Part shown: positions 6,439-7,993 of the stretch, one piece after another
Layout: each line of letters starts with the position of its first letter
Position numbering within the stretch: position 1 is the first letter of the stretch
Source of the DNA: Bacillota bacterium
Lineage (GTDB): Bacteria; Bacillota; Clostridia; Christensenellales; CAG-138
Length of the DNA stretch: 7,993 nucleotides
NCBI GenBank assembly: GCA_023435855.1
Contig: JAEZLG010000264.1
Coordinates: forward strand, 1 to 7,993
Direction of reading: 5' to 3'
Translations under genes and position numbers: made by a program
Notes under the pieces: generated by a model
Told to the model about the DNA's origin: nothing
Databases searched by the model: none
What the model saw: only the letters and a program-made list of their open reading frames with translations

Positions 6439-6960
6439 TTATACTAGCACGGGCAGCATTGTTATCAAGGTATGGAGCATGGGCGACTGTTTTTTCAGCC
6501 GTGTTCGCATACGTTTAAATTGCTGTGACAGCGCATTTGGCGACATATTGGCCAAGATAGCGGACTGCTCCAGAGAATAGCCATCCAAATAAAATGCAAT
6601 AAACGCCTGTCGCAAATGCTCCTGATAGCAGGCAAGATGCTTGTTAAGTACAATTAACCATTCGATATAGCTTTGGGCGACCGTATCGTCCGCGCACCTG
6701 TCGTTTAGTATTGTAGGTTCCATAGGCGTTGGGTGTGCTGTTTTTCTTATGTAGCTGATTGCAGCCTTGCGAATGCAAACCGCAAGAAAACCGCCGGGGT
6801 TTTTGATGTCCTCCATATCTCCGTGCTGACGGCACAGCGATAAAGCGACATTTTGCATAACATCCTCAGCGCCGTGAAAATCACGCGTGACCATAAACGC
6901 GAGCTTTAAAAATTCCTCATAATGCTCGGCAAAATAGGTTATAATGACGCTTTCTTGCAT
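6439..6960 (-). CDS. ECF-type RNA polymerase sigma factor (sigma-70 family)
   Basis: The 173-residue protein has a sigma region 2 near residues 10-74, with AEDVMQNVALSL and the following aromatic/basic helix. Region 4 lies at about 104-158 and includes a helix-turn-helix around GYSLEQSAILANMSPNALSQ. It lacks regions 1 and 3, as is usual for ECF sigmas, which direct RNA polymerase to stress or envelope promoters. I prefer the ATG at 6960 because GGGGGG sits just before it and region 2 begins right after. An ATG at 7002 adds 14 residues but has no visible ribosome site. The gene downstream encodes a membrane protein with the expected anti-sigma layout. Target promoters are unknown; the sequence shows no clear autoregulated ECF promoter. 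Confidence 0.85.
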   Translation of the reverse strand: MQESVIITYFAEHYEEFLKLAFMVTRDFHGAEDVMQNVALSLCRQHGDMEDIKNPGGFLAVCIRKAAISYIRKTAHPTPMEPTILNDRCADDTVAQSYIEWLIVLNKHLACYQEHLRQAFIAFYLDGYSLEQSAILANMSPNALSQQFKRMRTRLKKQSPMLHTLITMLPVLV

Positions 6961-7055
6961 AAGCCCCCCGACATCTACGTCGATACGATAAATATCGGAC
7001 ATTTACGGCAAAAATGCAATACTAGACTTTCAAGTCGCGCGGTATTGTGCGTATA

Positions 7056-7400
7056 TTACGCCATCCTCTCGCGCAGTGCGGGGCTAATCTTGTAGCTGCG
7101 TCCGTATTTTTTACAGAGGTACTCACACTTGTGACCAAACTCAGCCCAGTCGACATCCTCCCGCGGGGTTGCCGGCAAATCGACTAGAATCGTGTCACAC
7201 CAATCGTTTGTGCTGATATGCCCATATACAAAATCCCACTCAAAGACAGGTGCATAAAGAATATTCGTCTTTATGCCCTGCTGCTTTGCTTTCTTAAGCA
7301 CAATCAGTTTTTCCAGCGTATTTGGCTGTTCCGATAATCGCATCGACTGCGTAAGACCGTAGGATATGGTAACGGACAGTTCGTTTGCCTTTTTTCTCAT
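7056..7400 (-). CDS. Small protein resembling the C-terminal half of a radical-SAM barrel; possible gene remnant
   Basis: This is a 114-residue cytoplasmic protein with no signal or membrane segment. The pattern VTISYGL, then PNTLEKLIVLKKAKQQGIKT, NILYAPVF and CDTILVDLPATP looks like late beta-alpha units of a radical-SAM TIM barrel. There, 'ISL..., EPN..., GI.t.v..aP' is common. The CxxxCxxC iron-sulfur motif, which lies in the N-terminal half, is absent, and the upstream bases in all frames show no trace of it. The protein is far shorter than radical-SAM enzymes (usually above 250 residues), so it is either a decayed remnant or a stand-alone domain. GGGAGG lies about 13 bases before the ATG, rather far. 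It is on the same strand as the sigma gene, which follows after 53 bases or more. Family assignment is a low-confidence inference. Confidence 0.6.
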   Translation of the reverse strand: MRKKANELSVTISYGLTQSMRLSEQPNTLEKLIVLKKAKQQGIKTNILYAPVFEWDFVYGHISTNDWCDTILVDLPATPREDVDWAEFGHKCEYLCKKYGRSYKISPALRERMA

Positions 7401-7525
7401 TTTGTGATTATCGCCTCCCTTTTGATGTATGACGCGCCGACAACGAAAAAAATGACGACTTTTTTAGAATTATAATTTTTCCGCGTTTTTCGATTCCACC
7501 GCATATAATGCTTTGGGTGATTGTT

Positions 7526-7690
7526 TTGGATCCCTGTGAGATAAACGCTTTTGTAGCATTTTTAACCAATTACTTCTACACCACCCTTTCAAGGGAGGAG
7601 TTTCTTTGCTTGAGCATCATTTTGCGCGAGCTTAGTAAAACAATGTTCAGTGTTGCGGCCTTTGAGGAGATATGCCCCAAAAAGGAATGA
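7526..7690 (+). CDS. Small hypothetical protein, DPCEI N-terminus (DUF6774-like)
   Basis: This short protein (54 residues from TTG at 7526, 60 from ATG at 7508) is mostly helical. It starts with MDPCEINAFVAFL, followed by a hydrophobic pattern with LSREEFLCLSIILRELSKTM and ends in a lysine-rich tail. Small Clostridia proteins of the DUF6774 type that I recall begin with N/D-P-C-E and have a similar 'LS.EEl.ll...l..L.dt' core, which favours the TTG start. The upstream ATG lies inside a TATAAT sequence (7504-7509) that could be the -10 box, so it may not be translated. Neither start has a convincing ribosome site. A strong terminator begins 24 bases after the stop. Function is unknown; no neighbour explains it. 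Confidence 0.6.
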   Translation: MDPCEINAFVAFLTNYFYTTLSREEFLCLSIILRELSKTMFSVAAFEEICPKKE

Positions 7691-7714
7691 TCTTCCGAGT
7701 TTCTTGGCGGTGTG

Positions 7715-7745
7715 AAAAGCCCGCGGTCATCACCGCGGGCTTTTT
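7715..7745. terminator. Strong bidirectional intrinsic terminator
   Basis: AAAAGCCCGCGGT pairs perfectly with ACCGCGGGCTTTT (7732-7744) around a four-base loop, giving a 13-bp stem with a T-tract on the plus side and, through the A run, also on the minus side. It lies between the convergent ends of the small plus-strand gene and the sortase gene, and can end both transcripts. Confidence 0.92.
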
Positions 7746-7761
7746 ATTGAAGTATCTCGGC

Positions 7762-7993
7762 TTATTTAATTCGTTTCGCCATCACCGCGAAATACGAATC
7801 GTCATACTCGTAGGTGCAGGTGGAAAGCGTGAGCACCTGATCGGTGGGCTTTATGGTAACCGTAGAATCATAATTCATGGGTTTCACGGTTTTTGCATAC
7901 TCAATGGTTTGGTTCATGATATCCGCAAACTCCTGATTATCCGCATACCGCTCATGGATGTGATAAATGGTATTGGGCATGATGGTGTAGGCA
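7762..7993 (-). CDS. srtB: Class B sortase, C-terminal part; runs off right edge
   Basis: The frame is open from the right edge to the TAA at 7762, giving about 76 residues of the C-terminal end. It holds the sortase active-site segment VLTLSTCTYEYDDSYFAVMA, whose cysteine is the nucleophile that cleaves a sorting motif and links surface proteins to the cell wall or forms pili. The preceding ERYADNQEFADIM resembles the 'Y.d...F' helix region of class B enzymes. The catalytic histidine would be outside the window. In class B sortases the residue about eight after this cysteine is the catalytic arginine; here that position is tyrosine (DDSYF). An ATG at 7978 is in frame but is internal, since the frame continues past it. 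The class is assigned from the active-site segment and the substrates are not visible. Confidence 0.82.
   Translation of the reverse strand, partial: AYTIMPNTIYHIHERYADNQEFADIMNQTIEYAKTVKPMNYDSTVTIKPTDQVLTLSTCTYEYDDSYFAVMAKRIK

Overview
This window looks like a chromosomal segment from a Gram-positive anaerobe of the class Clostridia (Bacillota), probably a gut-type member of the Oscillospirales, Christensenellales or a relative. The evidence is a lipoprotein-anchored sugar-binding protein, short MalF/MalG permeases without an adjacent ATPase, a class B sortase end, an ECF sigma factor with a membrane anti-sigma-like partner, purine-rich Shine-Dalgarno sites, and two small proteins of types I associate with Clostridia. 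The exact genus cannot be told from the sequence.

Left part (1-4990, all minus strand): a maltose/maltodextrin uptake and use operon read in the order LacI-family regulator, solute-binding lipoprotein (MalE type), permease MalF, permease MalG, 4-alpha-glucanotransferase MalQ. MalQ runs off the left edge and is the best clue to the substrate. A near-consensus promoter with two overlapping LacI-type operators lies before the regulator. A second palindrome lies before malE. A strong intrinsic terminator plus a run of hairpins fills the 264-bp gap between malE and malF, an arrangement expected to give more binding protein than permease. malF, malG and malQ are tightly spaced and probably translationally coupled. 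No ATPase is present, so a shared MsmX/MsiK-type ATPase encoded elsewhere is implied.

Middle part (4990-7060): an AT-rich intergenic region holds palindromes and CGTCA repeats. It is followed by a plus-strand gene for a small secreted protein, which converges with a minus-strand pair encoding an ECF-type sigma factor and a single-pass membrane protein that is probably its anti-sigma factor.

Right part (7056-7993): a short minus-strand gene looks like the C-terminal half of a radical-SAM barrel without its iron-sulfur motif. A small plus-strand protein beginning DPCEI follows, then a strong bidirectional terminator, then the C-terminal end of a class B sortase. In that sortase the position normally held by the catalytic arginine appears to be tyrosine. 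I found no RNA genes, CRISPR arrays or insertion sequences. I did not find a clearly new multi-gene system; the most interesting points are the structured malE-malF junction, the sortase substitution, the radical-SAM-like fragment and the palindromic control regions.
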